From Thiogranum sp. (GTDB taxonomy: Bacteria; Pseudomonadota; Gammaproteobacteria; DSM-19610): DNA of 36,091 nucleotides. How positions within the stretch are numbered: the stretch's first letter is position 1; each line of letters starts with the position of its first letter. Below, piece after piece: positions 1 to 7,452 of the stretch. The translations under genes were made by a program, and so were the position numbers. Where the stretch lies: NCBI GenBank assembly GCA_022340245.1, contig JAJDOI010000097.1:1-36091 (forward strand), read 5' to 3'. Below the pieces are notes generated by a model, which searched no databases, was not told the origin of the DNA, and worked only from the letters and a program-made list of their open reading frames with translations.

Positions 1-1095
1 CACGGCGCATAAAACCTGGTTGGCAAAGCTCATGTCCATGACCGCCGAGGGGTGACCTTCGGCGGCGGCGAGATTCACCAGCCGGCCTTCCGCGAGCAGG
101 CACAGGCGCCGTCCGTCGGCCAGCCGGTATTCGTCCACGGACTCACGCGGCCGCTGCCGGCTGACCGCCATGGCTTCCAGCGCGGGGATGTTGATCTCGA
201 CGTTGAAATGCCCCGAGTTCGCTAATACGCAGCCGTCTTTCATGACCTCCAGGTGGATGCTGTCCACCACGTGCTTGTCGCCGGTCGCGGTGATGATGAA
301 ATCCGACAGCGCGGCTGCCTCGAGCAGCGGCATGACCCGGAACCCGTCCATGGCCGCCTCGAGCGCGCGCAGCGGATCGACCTCGGTGACCACGATACTG
401 GCGCCGTGCCCCTTGGCACGCATGGCAATGCCGCGTCCGCACCAGCCGTACCCGACGACGGTGAAGGTCTTTCCCGCCAGCAGGATATTGGTCGCGCGGA
501 TCACACCGTCGAGTGTGCTCTGCCCGGTCCCGTAGCGGTTGTCGAAAAGGTGCTTGGTCATGGCGTCGTTGACCGCGATGACGGGGAACCTGAGCGCGCC
601 CTCCTTCGCCATGGCGCGCAGGCGGATCACACCGGTGGTGGTCTCTTCCGTCCCTCCCAGCATATCGCCGATCAGGTCCGGACGTGATTTGTGTATCTCG
701 CTGACGAGATCCGCCCCGTCGTCCATGGTGATGACCGGCCGGTGGTCGAGGGCTGTGTTGATATGCTGGTAGTACAACTCGGTTGATGCACCCCGAATGG
801 CGAAGACCGGAATTTCGTAGCGCTCGACCAGGGCGGCGGCGACGTCGTCCTGGGTGCTCAGCGGGTTGCTGGCGCAGAGCACCATATCGGCGCCGGCCGC
901 TTTCAGGGTGCGTGCGAGGTTCGCTGTTTCGGTGGTGATATGCAGGCATCCGCTCAGCCGGACACCCTGCAGGGGCCGTTTCAGGCTGAAACGCTGCTGC
1001 AGCTCGCGCAGCACGGGCATTTCCTGCAGGGCCCACTCTACGCGTTTGCAGCCAGCTTCCGCCAGCGCGGGGTCAAGGATGTCGGGTTCGCTCAC
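1..1095 (-). CDS. ahcY: Adenosylhomocysteinase, C-terminus cut by window edge
   Basis: S-adenosylhomocysteine hydrolase splits SAH into adenosine and homocysteine in the cytosol, removing the product inhibitor of SAM-dependent methylases. The 365 codons seen read without a break from a GTG start and include [37 protein letters not shown] and the NAD-binding segment [20 protein letters not shown], followed by TATGDKHVV and NSGHFNVEI. All are family hallmarks. The first residues are [18 protein letters not shown] is chosen because no ATG lies upstream in frame and the upstream gene's TGA abuts it directly (TGAGTG). Roughly the last 50-60 residues lie beyond the left edge. The tight junction suggests co-transcription with the upstream ribosome-hibernation gene. 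Identification is secure. Confidence 0.95.
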   Translation of the reverse strand, partial: MSEPDILDPALAEAGCKRVEWALQEMPVLRELQQRFSLKRPLQGVRLSGCLHITTETANLARTLKAAGADMVLCASNPLSTQDDVAAALVERYEIPVFAIRGASTELYYQHINTALDHRPVITMDDGADLVSEIHKSRPDLIGDMLGGTEETTTGVIRLRAMAKEGALRFPVIAVNDAMTKHLFDNRYGTGQSTLDGVIRATNILLAGKTFTVVGYGWCGRGIAMRAKGHGASIVVTEVDPLRALEAAMDGFRVMPLLEAAALSDFIITATGDKHVVDSIHLEVMKDGCVLANSGHFNVEINIPALEAMAVSRQRPRESVDEYRLADGRRLCLLAEGRLVNLAAAEGHPSAVMDMSFANQVLCAV

Positions 1096-1665
1096 TCAGG
1101 GGCCGGTGATGTGGTGTTTGCCAACCGGTTTGACCGTGCTGGCCTGCGGTCCCTGCTCCCCGGTTTCTTCCACGAAGCGCACCTCGCTGCCGACACTCAA
1201 CTGGCCGAAACCTTCGTTCAGTACGCTGTTCTCGTGGAAATAGATATCGCGCCCGTCCGCGGTCCGGATCTTGCCGTAACCTTCCTGCGCGTGGTACTCC
1301 GCGACCCGGCCGTGCGGCGGTGTCTCGTGGTTTTTTACCTTGCGCTTGAGCCGCCCTAACTGGTCTTCCAGCTGGCGGCGTGCGGCGTTGAAGGCGTCGC
1401 GGATGGCCACATAGACATCTTCGTGGGCATGGTTCAGGCCGCGGTCGCGACTGACCGCGATCTCGGCACCGGGTACCGTGAGGTCGATGCGCACCTGGTA
1501 GAGCTTCCCCTGATGGTGCTGCTGGCCGATCGGTTCGACAACGACCCGGCAGGCCATGATGTGTTCATGAAAACGGTCGAGTTTTTCCGCCTTTTCACGG
1601 ATTTTCGCCTCGACGGCGGGTGAGGATTCCATGTTCTGAAAGGTGATCTGTAAAGGTATTTGCAT
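1096..1665 (-). CDS. Ribosome hibernation factor (HPF/RaiA) fused to cold-shock-like domain
   Basis: 189 residues. Residues 1-110 form an HPF/RaiA (sigma54 modulation) domain, which in this family binds the 30S decoding centre and silences or dimerises ribosomes in stationary phase. The characteristic segment is HEDVYVAIRDAFNAARRQLE (81-100). Residues 119-183 form a cold-shock/OB-like domain with GYGKIRTADGRDIYFHENSV (129-148), close to the RNP-1/RNP-2 pattern of CspA. So this is a two-domain protein rather than the short gammaproteobacterial HPF or YfiA. The ATG is supported by GGAG about 9 nt upstream. Its stop directly abuts the GTG of ahcY. The role as an RNA-binding hibernation factor is inferred from the domains. 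Confidence 0.9.
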   Translation of the reverse strand: MQIPLQITFQNMESSPAVEAKIREKAEKLDRFHEHIMACRVVVEPIGQQHHQGKLYQVRIDLTVPGAEIAVSRDRGLNHAHEDVYVAIRDAFNAARRQLEDQLGRLKRKVKNHETPPHGRVAEYHAQEGYGKIRTADGRDIYFHENSVLNEGFGQLSVGSEVRFVEETGEQGPQASTVKPVGKHHITGP

Positions 1666-1789
1666 GGTTTTACTCTCCGCAAGGGCTGTTGCCGCTGCGC
1701 CGGGGCGGGATGCCGCCTTCCGCGCGGCTTTTCATATTGCCGGTACTCCGGACAGCGTGTGTCCACCGGGTGGTGCTGACGAGAACCCG

Positions 1790-2884
1790 TCAGGCCGCAA
1801 AGTCCCGCAGCCTGACCGGCAGTCGTTTCGAGCCCCAGGTGCCGTGGGTTGCTTCAAATACACCCGCGCAGGGCGTTCCGCAGGATTTGCATTTCCCGTC
1901 ACTGGTCAGTTTCCAGTCGCTCAGCACGTACCAGTCGCGGCCGATCAGCTTTTCGCCGCACTTGTGGCAATAGGTGCTGTCACCGGCCTCGTTATGAACG
2001 TTGCCTGTGTAGGCGTAGCGCACCCCGTTTTGCATGGCGATCTCGCGGGCGCGTACCAGGGTTGCCTTGGGTGTCGGCGCTACATCCAGCATTTTCCAGT
2101 CCGGGTGAAATGCCGAAAAATGCATCGGCACATCCGGCCCCAGTTTTTCCACGACCCACTGGCTCATTTCATCGATTTCCTTTTCCGAATCGTTCTTGCC
2201 GGGAATCAGCAGGGTTGTCAGTTCGAGCCATACGTCGGTTTCATGCTTGATATATTCCAGTGTTTCCAGCACGGACGCGAGGTGGGAACCGGTTATCTTG
2301 TGGTAGAAGTCCTCGGTGAACGCCTTCAGATCGACATTCGTGGCGTCCATGTACTGGTAGAATTCCTTGCGTGGTTCAGGGCACACATAGCCCGCGGTGA
2401 CCGCCACCGACTTGATACCCTTTTCACGACAGGCTTTGGCGACATCGATGGCGTACTCGTGGAAGATCACCGGGTCGTTGTAGGTATAGGCGACACTTCG
2501 ACAGTCAAGTTTCTGCGCTGCCGTGGCAATCAGTTCGGGCGATGCTTCATCGGCCAGGGTGTCGATTTCCCGAGACTTGCTGATGTCCCAGTTCTGGCAG
2601 AACTTGCACGCCAGGTTGCAGCCCGCCGTGCCGAAGGAGAGTACCGGCGTGCCGGGCAGGAAGTGGTTTAACGGTTTCTTCTCGATGGGGTCGATACAAT
2701 AGCCGCTGGAGCGGCCGTAGGTTGTCAGTACGATCTGGTCGTCGAGATTCTGACGGACGAAACACAGGCCGCGCTGGTCGGCGTGCAGCTTGCAGAAGCG
2801 GGGGCAGAGATCACACTGGACGCGGCCGTCGTCGAGTTTGTGCCAATACTTTGTGCTGACGGTGTAACGATCGCGTTCTGTCAT
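1790..2884 (-). CDS. amrS: AmmeMemoRadiSam-type radical SAM protein (AmrS)
   Basis: 364 residues. The radical SAM cluster motif is C89-x3-C93-x2-C96 (AGCNLACKFCQNW). It also carries an N-terminal cysteine group (CDLCPRFC, 24-31) and C-terminal CxxC pairs (CHKCGEK and CKSCGTPC) that look like a zinc ribbon, as in the AmrS family (related to pyruvate-formate-lyase activases). The substrate of AmrS is not established; it is usually encoded with MEMO and AMMECR1 homologues. Neither partner is in this window, so it is an orphan here. The ATG has a good Shine-Dalgarno (GGGAG, about 8 nt). It is divergent from the DUF3775 gene, and an FNR-like site lies between them. The enzyme is expected to be oxygen-sensitive. 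Confidence 0.92.
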   Translation of the reverse strand: MTERDRYTVSTKYWHKLDDGRVQCDLCPRFCKLHADQRGLCFVRQNLDDQIVLTTYGRSSGYCIDPIEKKPLNHFLPGTPVLSFGTAGCNLACKFCQNWDISKSREIDTLADEASPELIATAAQKLDCRSVAYTYNDPVIFHEYAIDVAKACREKGIKSVAVTAGYVCPEPRKEFYQYMDATNVDLKAFTEDFYHKITGSHLASVLETLEYIKHETDVWLELTTLLIPGKNDSEKEIDEMSQWVVEKLGPDVPMHFSAFHPDWKMLDVAPTPKATLVRAREIAMQNGVRYAYTGNVHNEAGDSTYCHKCGEKLIGRDWYVLSDWKLTSDGKCKSCGTPCAGVFEATHGTWGSKRLPVRLRDFAA

Positions 2885-2940
2885 AAAGTCAGCTCCCGTT
2901 TCGACTATAGTACCAATAGCTAAATGGGCAGAGTCTGTCG

Positions 2941-2954
2941 TTGACGCGCATCAA
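2941..2954. promoter_or_regulatory. Putative FNR/Anr-type site between amrS and DUF3775 gene
   Basis: TTGACGCGCATCAA matches the FNR/Anr/Dnr consensus TTGAT-N4-ATCAA at 9 of 10 defined positions. The centre (2947.5) is 63 nt upstream of the amrS ATG and about 140 nt upstream of the DUF3775 ATG. A class II arrangement towards amrS would put the -10 at 2913-2918 (minus-strand TATTGG, weak); TACTAT a few bases further is an alternative. Direction and function are inferred. Confidence 0.45.
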
Positions 2955-3025
2955 CAGTAAGGCATCGGTGCGTTTGTTGACCCGGCTCTGAGGCAGGTCA
3001 TACACCCTGTCGGAAAAATATGCTT

Positions 3026-3041
3026 CACTCATTAAAGAGTG
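3026..3041. other. Small inverted repeat upstream of DUF3775 gene
   Basis: CACTC-ATTAAA-GAGTG forms a 5-bp stem with a 6-nt loop, about 45 nt upstream of the DUF3775 start. It could be a leader hairpin or an operator. No known factor matches it. Confidence 0.3.
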
Positions 3042-3087
3042 TAGCAGGCAAAGCATAAGCCGGACCGCCGCACTCGCGAGGATTAAC

Positions 3088-3474
3088 ATGTTAAATATCA
3101 ACCCTGACACGGTGTGTTTCCTGATTTCGAGAGCACGTGTCTTTCACAGCAAGGAAGACGTGGTGATGCCGGACACCGAGGGCAGCCCGAGCGAAGATTG
3201 GGCGCTGCAGGCGCTGGCCGATCATGCCGACGATCCTGTCTTTCAGGAATTCAAGACGACGATTGCAGACCTCGAGCCGGACCAGCAGCAGGCGGTAGTG
3301 GCATTGATGTGGATCGGACGCGGCGAGTTCAGCGGCGACGAGTGGGACGCGGCCATGGACGAGGCACGCAACGAATGGACGGAAAACACCGCCGAGTACC
3401 TCATCGGGCACCCGCAACTGGCGGACTACCTTCTCGAGGGCCTCGACGCCCTCGGTTACAGCTGCGAATCCTGA
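3088..3474 (+). CDS. DUF3775 family protein
   Basis: 128-residue acidic soluble protein. The opening LNINPDTVCFLISRAR and the central segment VVALMWIGRGEFSGDEWDAA, followed by TAEYLIGHPQLADYLLEGLD, match the DUF3775 family as I remember it. The family has no known function. The ATG is supported by GAGG seven nt upstream (GCGAGGATTAACATG). There is no signal peptide, membrane span or catalytic motif. It is divergent from amrS and convergent with the DUF2934 gene. Given the surrounding Hsp20, HPF and YbaK genes, a stress or stationary-phase role is possible, but this is only contextual. Confidence 0.8.
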   Translation: MLNINPDTVCFLISRARVFHSKEDVVMPDTEGSPSEDWALQALADHADDPVFQEFKTTIADLEPDQQQAVVALMWIGRGEFSGDEWDAAMDEARNEWTENTAEYLIGHPQLADYLLEGLDALGYSCES

Positions 3475-3513
3475 CACAGCGCGCCGCCGCAGTCAGAGGC
3501 TGTGGGTCCGGTT

Positions 3514-3909
3514 TTACAACCGGGATGTTTCCTGAGCCGCGCCTTTCGACCTCGCCGGCTCGTCGGCAGTTGTCTTCACCCAGCCTTCCAGCAGCAGCTG
3601 GTCGACTTCCCGCTCGGCTTCGAGCCAGTCATCGTCGGGGTTGCCGCCGGAAAAGCCCCGGCGTTCGGCACGAAGGTAGGCGGTTTCAGCAATCAATCGC
3701 CGTCTTGCGCCCGTATCCACAGCGGCGCCGTGTCGCTGAACGTGGAGTGGCCGCCCTTGCACGGCCTCCGTTCTGGCTTTCAGCCTGTCGGTCACCTTCT
3801 CCAGCGTGCTCTCGAGTTTGCGCTCGAACTCTGTTTCCATTTTGCGCAGTCGTTTGCGCAGGGTCTCCAGTTCCTCTGACAACGCCTTCATCGTCAGTTT
3901 TTCAGCCAT
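3514..3909 (-). CDS. DUF2934 domain protein with N-terminal coiled coil
   Basis: 131 residues from ATG 3909. An in-frame ATG at 3924 exists, but it lies inside the GGAGG Shine-Dalgarno that sits 8 nt before 3909, so 3909 is preferred. Residues 1-50 are heptad-like and strongly charged (LSEELETLRKRLRKMETEFE), a likely coiled coil. The C-terminal half contains IAETAYLRAERRGFSGG followed by NPDDDWLEAEREVD, the hallmark of DUF2934, a short domain of unknown function. It lies 45 nt downstream of hsp20 on the same strand, so it may belong to the hsp20 transcript. Function unknown. Confidence 0.75.
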   Translation of the reverse strand: MAEKLTMKALSEELETLRKRLRKMETEFERKLESTLEKVTDRLKARTEAVQGRPLHVQRHGAAVDTGARRRLIAETAYLRAERRGFSGGNPDDDWLEAEREVDQLLLEGWVKTTADEPARSKGAAQETSRL

Positions 3910-3954
3910 TTCCTTAACCTCCATGCCGGGACATGCATCCCGGCGTTGGCAATC

Positions 3955-4455
3955 CTATTCAACCTTGACCGTGTGACGCTTCGAGGCCTCGAGTTTTGGA
4001 ATGGTCAGTTCCAGGATGCCATCGGTGAAGTTTGCCTGGGCTTTCTTGCCATCGACATCACACGGCAGCGTGGCAGTGCGTGAAAAGGCACCCTCGGAAA
4101 TCTCGGAACGAAAATAATCGCCCTTCTCTTCACGGGTCTCTTTTTTGGTGCAGCCCTTGATCGTTATGGTGCTGTCGGTGACCGACACGTCGATATCCTT
4201 CTTGTCGACGCCCGCCAGTTCGGCGCGAACCACCACTTCGTTGTCTCGTTCGACAATGTCGAGCTTGGGCATTTTCGCCTCGACGAGGGCACTCATCTCA
4301 CCCCAGGAGGGCCACTCCCAGTCCAGGGGGCGGACCCTGGTGCGCGGAAACCCGCTGAACATCCGTTCCATTTCTTCCCAGGGACTCAAGGCGCGCACAG
4401 GCGTCGCTTTCTTGACGTCCCGGGATTCGCCTTCTTTCATTGCTTTTCTGGTCAT
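3955..4455 (-). CDS. Small heat shock protein (Hsp20/alpha-crystallin)
   Basis: 166 residues. The alpha-crystallin domain covers roughly 60-155, with MPKLDIVERDNEVVVRAELA, the strand YFRSEISEGAFSRTATLP, and the conserved GILELTIPK (146-154) near the end. The C-terminus HTVKVE supplies a V-x-V in place of the I-x-I oligomerisation motif. Such proteins are ATP-independent holdases that keep unfolded proteins soluble in the cytosol. The N-terminal region contains WEEMERMF, typical of bacterial class A sHSPs. The ATG has AAGGAG seven nt upstream. The upstream region contains a perfect FNR box and a correctly spaced -10, and no clear sigma32 promoter, which is unusual for an hsp20 gene. Confidence 0.95.
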   Translation of the reverse strand: MTRKAMKEGESRDVKKATPVRALSPWEEMERMFSGFPRTRVRPLDWEWPSWGEMSALVEAKMPKLDIVERDNEVVVRAELAGVDKKDIDVSVTDSTITIKGCTKKETREEKGDYFRSEISEGAFSRTATLPCDVDGKKAQANFTDGILELTIPKLEASKRHTVKVE

Positions 4456-4545
4456 TTGAGTTTCTCCTTGTTTAACTCAACAAATTCAAAACTATACGGA
4501 AAAGCACCACGCGCGCCCATAGCGCCTTGGCGTCTCTCTATTGAG

Positions 4546-4551
4546 ATTTTG
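4546..4551 (-). promoter_or_regulatory. -10 element of predicted hsp20 promoter
   Basis: On the minus strand the hexamer is CAAAAT (4 of 6 to TATAAT). If the FNR box centre (4580.5) is at -41.5, the start site is near 4539 and the -10 must fall at 4551-4546, exactly where this hexamer lies. The resulting leader would be about 84 nt. Confidence 0.5.
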
Positions 4552-4573
4552 GACCCGAATCCGGAGATTGCTA

Positions 4574-4587
4574 TTGATCTGAATCAA
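4574..4587 (-). promoter_or_regulatory. Perfect FNR/Anr box upstream of hsp20
   Basis: TTGATCTGAATCAA matches TTGAT-N4-ATCAA at all ten defined positions. It sits two bases past the stop of the YbaK-like gene, 119 nt before the hsp20 ATG, in non-coding DNA. Combined with the correctly placed -10, it predicts class II activation by an oxygen-sensing FNR/Anr regulator. The regulator itself is not in the window. Confidence 0.65.
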
Positions 4588-4588
4588 G

Positions 4589-5068
4589 CTAGCTGCTTCG
4601 TGCTTCCCGGCTGAAGTAACCGCGCCTTGAGCCTGCGAGCAGCGACTGAAACTCTTCCCCGCTCAGGTGCACCAGCTGTTCGTGGTCTCCGGCCTCGAAG
4701 TACACTTCGGCGAGCCCTGTCAGGGCTTCGTCGAGCAGTGTCTCGATGCCGTAGGCGGGTCCGAGTGGGGGGACCGCACCCGGTTCGCAGTCCTCGAACA
4801 AGCCGGCAATCTCGTCTTCGCTCGCCAGCTCGAAATTCCGATGAAGGTCGTGGCGGAGGTGATTGACTCGCAACTGGTTGTTGGCCGGGATGACAACAAT
4901 CGCGTAGCCGGATTCATCCTTTACGACCACAGCCTTGGCGATACGGTCTTCGGGGACATGGGCCGCTTCGGCTGTTTCGTGGCTGGATTCCGTGTGCGGG
5001 TGCAGCGTCAGGTCATATTGCGCGTGTCGCTGAACAAGATACCGCTGCTGAGTGGCTGCAATGCTCAT
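4589..5068 (-). CDS. YbaK/EbsC (prolyl-tRNA editing-like) domain protein
   Basis: 159 residues. RIAKAVVVKDESGYAIVVIP and the following loop to PGAVPPLGPAYGIETLLDEA match the YbaK/ProX/INS deacylase fold, which hydrolyses mischarged aminoacyl-tRNA (Cys-tRNAPro or Ala-tRNAPro). The conserved lysine after IA and the GxxPPLG loop are visible. Some members of this subgroup are instead linked to stress or virulence regulation, so substrate and role are uncertain. The ATG has AGGGAG about 7 nt upstream. It lies upstream of hsp20 on the same strand, but the FNR-box promoter between them argues for at least partly separate transcription. Confidence 0.85.
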   Translation of the reverse strand: MSIAATQQRYLVQRHAQYDLTLHPHTESSHETAEAAHVPEDRIAKAVVVKDESGYAIVVIPANNQLRVNHLRHDLHRNFELASEDEIAGLFEDCEPGAVPPLGPAYGIETLLDEALTGLAEVYFEAGDHEQLVHLSGEEFQSLLAGSRRGYFSREARSS

Positions 5069-5411
5069 GGTGGACTCCCTGTGTAAAAACTGTGATAGCT
5101 CTGGCCCGATGCAGGGCCGCGGTCAGTGCGCCTGCCCGCGGCATCGTGTTCCGGTTCCTGTCGAATTTCCTTCTTAAATATAGTCGAAAGCAGGACCCTG
5201 TGCCGGACTCCGCCAGCGCGCGAAGCCCGTCTGATCTACTGTGGACTTTCCCGGCGACGGGGCGGAGAATTTCGCTTACCCCAACCGTGCTGTGACGTCT
5301 ACCCGTTGCATTGACACGGCTTTCTCCGTTGCCTGTCGCAGAATAGACGGCAACTCTCCCGACATGAGGTCTGCTATTGGGGAGAACCTGATAACGTTGT
5401 TCGGGCAGCGT
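5069..5411. other. Gene-poor spacer upstream of YbaK-like gene
   Basis: No supportable gene is seen in these 343 bases. The part next to 5069 must hold the start signals of the YbaK-like gene on the minus strand. A hairpin GGCCC-GATGCA-GGGCC lies at 5103-5118 in its probable leader. An AT-rich patch (TTCTTAAATATAG, around 5168-5180) is the only obvious promoter-like composition. No repeats or RNA gene signatures are visible. Confidence 0.4.
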
Positions 5412-5687
5412 TCACGCCGCCGGGGAAAACTGGCACCGGGCGTTCCGCGGCGGCAAATGCGCCTCCACGGCGAACACCCTGGCGCTGCGCGTTTCAGGTG
5501 GCGGTGGTGTGGCCGGTACTTCAGGCGGTTGGTCCGGCGGCGCCTCCGGCGGCGGTGCCGGTTCGGATTCCGGCAGCGGCTCACCCGGCACCTCCGGCGG
5601 TTGTCCGGGCGGTACTTCGGGTGGCGAGCCGGGCGGAATCTCCGGATCCCCGGCATACGACCCGTGCATCAACAAGATAACTGCCAT
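5412..5687 (-). CDS. Proline-rich small protein, hypothetical
   Basis: 91 residues. After a short hydrophobic start (MAVILLMHGSYAGDPEIPPG) there are imperfect repeats of the form PPxxPPEVP through about residue 65, with acidic residues between prolines. The tail is not repetitive. The ATG is preceded by GGAAGG six nt away, the best support for translation. There is no catalytic motif. It might be an extended surface or periplasmic linker-like protein, or an accidental ORF in GC-rich repetitive DNA. It stands alone, next to a decayed region. I do not recognise a family with confidence. Confidence 0.4.
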   Translation of the reverse strand: MAVILLMHGSYAGDPEIPPGSPPEVPPGQPPEVPGEPLPESEPAPPPEAPPDQPPEVPATPPPPETRSARVFAVEAHLPPRNARCQFSPAA

Positions 5688-5819
5688 AGGCGACCTTCCG
5701 ACCCTTGCTCACTGCATTCCTGCATTATCAGCATAGTCCAATCGGTGCAACGCGCCATTCAGACGGGTCGAACCACGCCGCAGTCTCTCCCGATTTTCAG
5801 CAAGTGGTGAAATCTGCCT

Positions 5820-5985
5820 ATGCACGTCGAATTTACCCACGAACCGGGCATTGCCTGTTTCCCGATGGAGATAGGGCTGCATAGCGAAATCCCCACCTGC
5901 AGCGGGGGCCTCGGGTTTCTGCCGGGCATACCATACGCGCCGCCGCAGACATGGATTGCCCATGGTTGCGGTTCCCCTGATCAGC
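5820..5985 (+). pseudogene. Alpha-glucan phosphorylase N-terminal remnant
   Basis: Starting at an ATG (5820), the translation HEPGIACFPMEIGLHSEIPT and then SGGLGF closely resembles the N-terminus of Thermotoga-type alpha-glucan (glycogen) phosphorylases (IAYFSMEIGLHSEIPT, SGGLGVLAGDT). The similarity continues after a frameshift near 5922 (GHTIRAAADM, frame of 5924) and after a second one near 5957 (LPMVAVPLIS, frame of 5962). So about 55 codons of the start of glgP survive, broken by two single-base indels. The remnant stops near 5985, where sequence from an opposite-strand cfa remnant begins. The rest of the gene (about 500 or more codons) is missing. A functional product is not possible. 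Confidence 0.8.
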
Positions 5986-6215
5986 TTTCACATGCGGTGG
6001 TCAGGTAGTTGCCGATGCTGTGAAGCAGAAACAGCCCGTCGGGCTTCAAGGTGCGATTGACGACGTCAAAGAACGTCGGGTAGGTCTTGGCCCTCGCGTG
6101 TTCGAACATACCGACCGATACCGTCTTGTCGAAGCGTTCGTCCACATCGCGGTTGAGGTTACAATGCGAAGGCGCATTCGTCCAGCGCTGCACACCCATT
6201 GGGACGCCGCATTTG
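5982..6215 (-). pseudogene. Cyclopropane-fatty-acyl-phospholipid synthase remnant
   Basis: The minus-strand translation RDVDERFDKTVSVGMFEH, then KTYPTFFDVVNRTLKPDGLF and LLHSIGN, corresponds to the middle of Cfa, the SAM-dependent enzyme that converts unsaturated phospholipid acyl chains to cyclopropane. Upstream of RDVDERFD the similarity degrades and appears to change frame around 6150-6215. Downstream it ends at TTACES followed by TGA, where the intact family usually continues with a tryptophan. The N-terminal half and the C-terminal part are absent. It abuts the glgP remnant, so the two are joined at about 5984. Confidence 0.75.
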
Positions 6216-6328
6216 CATCGCGAATGGATTCATTTATCCTAGTCTGGTTTAGCTGATCCCTTAATGCGACTGAGCCAGGATTGCCCGAAATTCCGCGAAA
6301 GCCACGAACAACGAGCCGGAAACAGCTA

Positions 6329-7396
6329 ATGCCAGCGCAGCGTGTGTCGGCGACGACACAAACAACCCGGGAAATCCAGGTAAAAGCCAGGCGGTATCTA
6401 CTGGGCGTCGTGCTGGCATTGCGCTGTGTGGCGGCTGCTGCCGGGGTTGCTGACGTCGACAACGGGTCGGATTCCCCTACCGAACAGTACGCCGCTGATC
6501 GGATGCAGAGAAGTATCTCGGAAAACATCAACAGCGCCGCCCGCTGGATCGATTCCTTCTTCGACGACGACCGCTATATCGCCGAAGACGCCACCACCAA
6601 GCTGCGCTTCGGTGAGTCGGCGTTCCTGGAGTACGGCGAAAGCCCCGAATACAAGACCAAAGTCAACCTGTCGATCGACATTCCCCACACCAAAAAAAGG
6701 TTGCGGGTGTTCATTGCCAATGAGGACGACACGAACAAGACGCCGGACACGCTCTTCAACCGGGTGGAAACCAGTGAAGACACCTCGGCGGCCGGTGTGC
6801 AGTTTTTCGCCAAGGCATCCAATAAACAGAATCTCAGCCTGACTGCCGGCGTAAAACTCGAATCGATCGAATTCTTTATTGGCCCGCGATACCGCTACAC
6901 CCTGAAACTCGACAGCTGGCAGCTCAGATTCACGCAACGCGTTCGCTGGTTCAGCAGCAAGGGCTGGGAAGCCACCACGCGTTTCGACTTCGAGCACCTG
7001 CTCAGCGACAAGCTGTTTTTCCGCCAGACCCTGGATGGACGGTGGCGCGAGGAGGACGACGGTTATCGCTACGAGATCCGGCCCACCCTGATCCAGCAAG
7101 TCGCCAGTGGCCAGTTGATCGAATACCAGTGGAACACGCTGTTCAAGACCAGCCCCAACCATCGCCTCGAAAGTTCCATCCTGCGGGTCCGCTACCGCCG
7201 CAACTTCCTGCGCAAGTGGCTCTTCTACGAAATCGATCCCCAGCTGGCATTTCGCAACGACGAGGGTTTCGATCCCAAGGCGGGCATCACTTTCCAGGTT
7301 GACGTCGTGTTCGGGGGCAAGGGCTTTCTCAAGCGCCACGAGCAAGCTGCGGGCGAAACGGGGCAGCTGGAAACTCCCGCGAACAATCCCGACTGA
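6329..7396 (+). CDS. Predicted outer-membrane beta-barrel protein
   Basis: 355 residues from ATG 6329; a TTG at 6281 would add 16. A probable signal peptide ends in a run of alanines (RRYLLGVVLALRCVAAAAGV). The mature part has alternating polar/hydrophobic strands rich in aromatic and charged residues, such as YRYTLKLDSWQLRFTQRVRW and ITFQVDVVFGG, the pattern expected of a transmembrane beta-barrel, preceded by a soluble segment SENINSAARWIDSFFDDDRY. The chain does not end in phenylalanine, which is less typical of BAM substrates. I know no family name. It lies 56 nt before the exported methyltransferase gene in the same direction. Confidence 0.7.
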   Translation: MPAQRVSATTQTTREIQVKARRYLLGVVLALRCVAAAAGVADVDNGSDSPTEQYAADRMQRSISENINSAARWIDSFFDDDRYIAEDATTKLRFGESAFLEYGESPEYKTKVNLSIDIPHTKKRLRVFIANEDDTNKTPDTLFNRVETSEDTSAAGVQFFAKASNKQNLSLTAGVKLESIEFFIGPRYRYTLKLDSWQLRFTQRVRWFSSKGWEATTRFDFEHLLSDKLFFRQTLDGRWREEDDGYRYEIRPTLIQQVASGQLIEYQWNTLFKTSPNHRLESSILRVRYRRNFLRKWLFYEIDPQLAFRNDEGFDPKAGITFQVDVVFGGKGFLKRHEQAAGETGQLETPANNPD

Positions 7397-7452
7397 CTTC
7401 GATACAGTGCGCGTGCTGTGCTAGTATTGATGCAGTCGAGTTGGGCAGGCCC

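Noticed and set aside
2977-3005. TTGACC with CATACA as a promoter for the DUF3775 gene
   Set aside because: The -10 matches only 3 of 6; too weak to call.
5311-5316. Perfect TTGACA hexamer
   Set aside because: No -10 at 16-18 nt downstream, and no gene follows on that strand.
5509-5736. Gly/Ser-rich plus-strand ORF opposite the proline-rich gene
   Set aside because: It is the complement of proline codons and has no convincing ribosome binding site.
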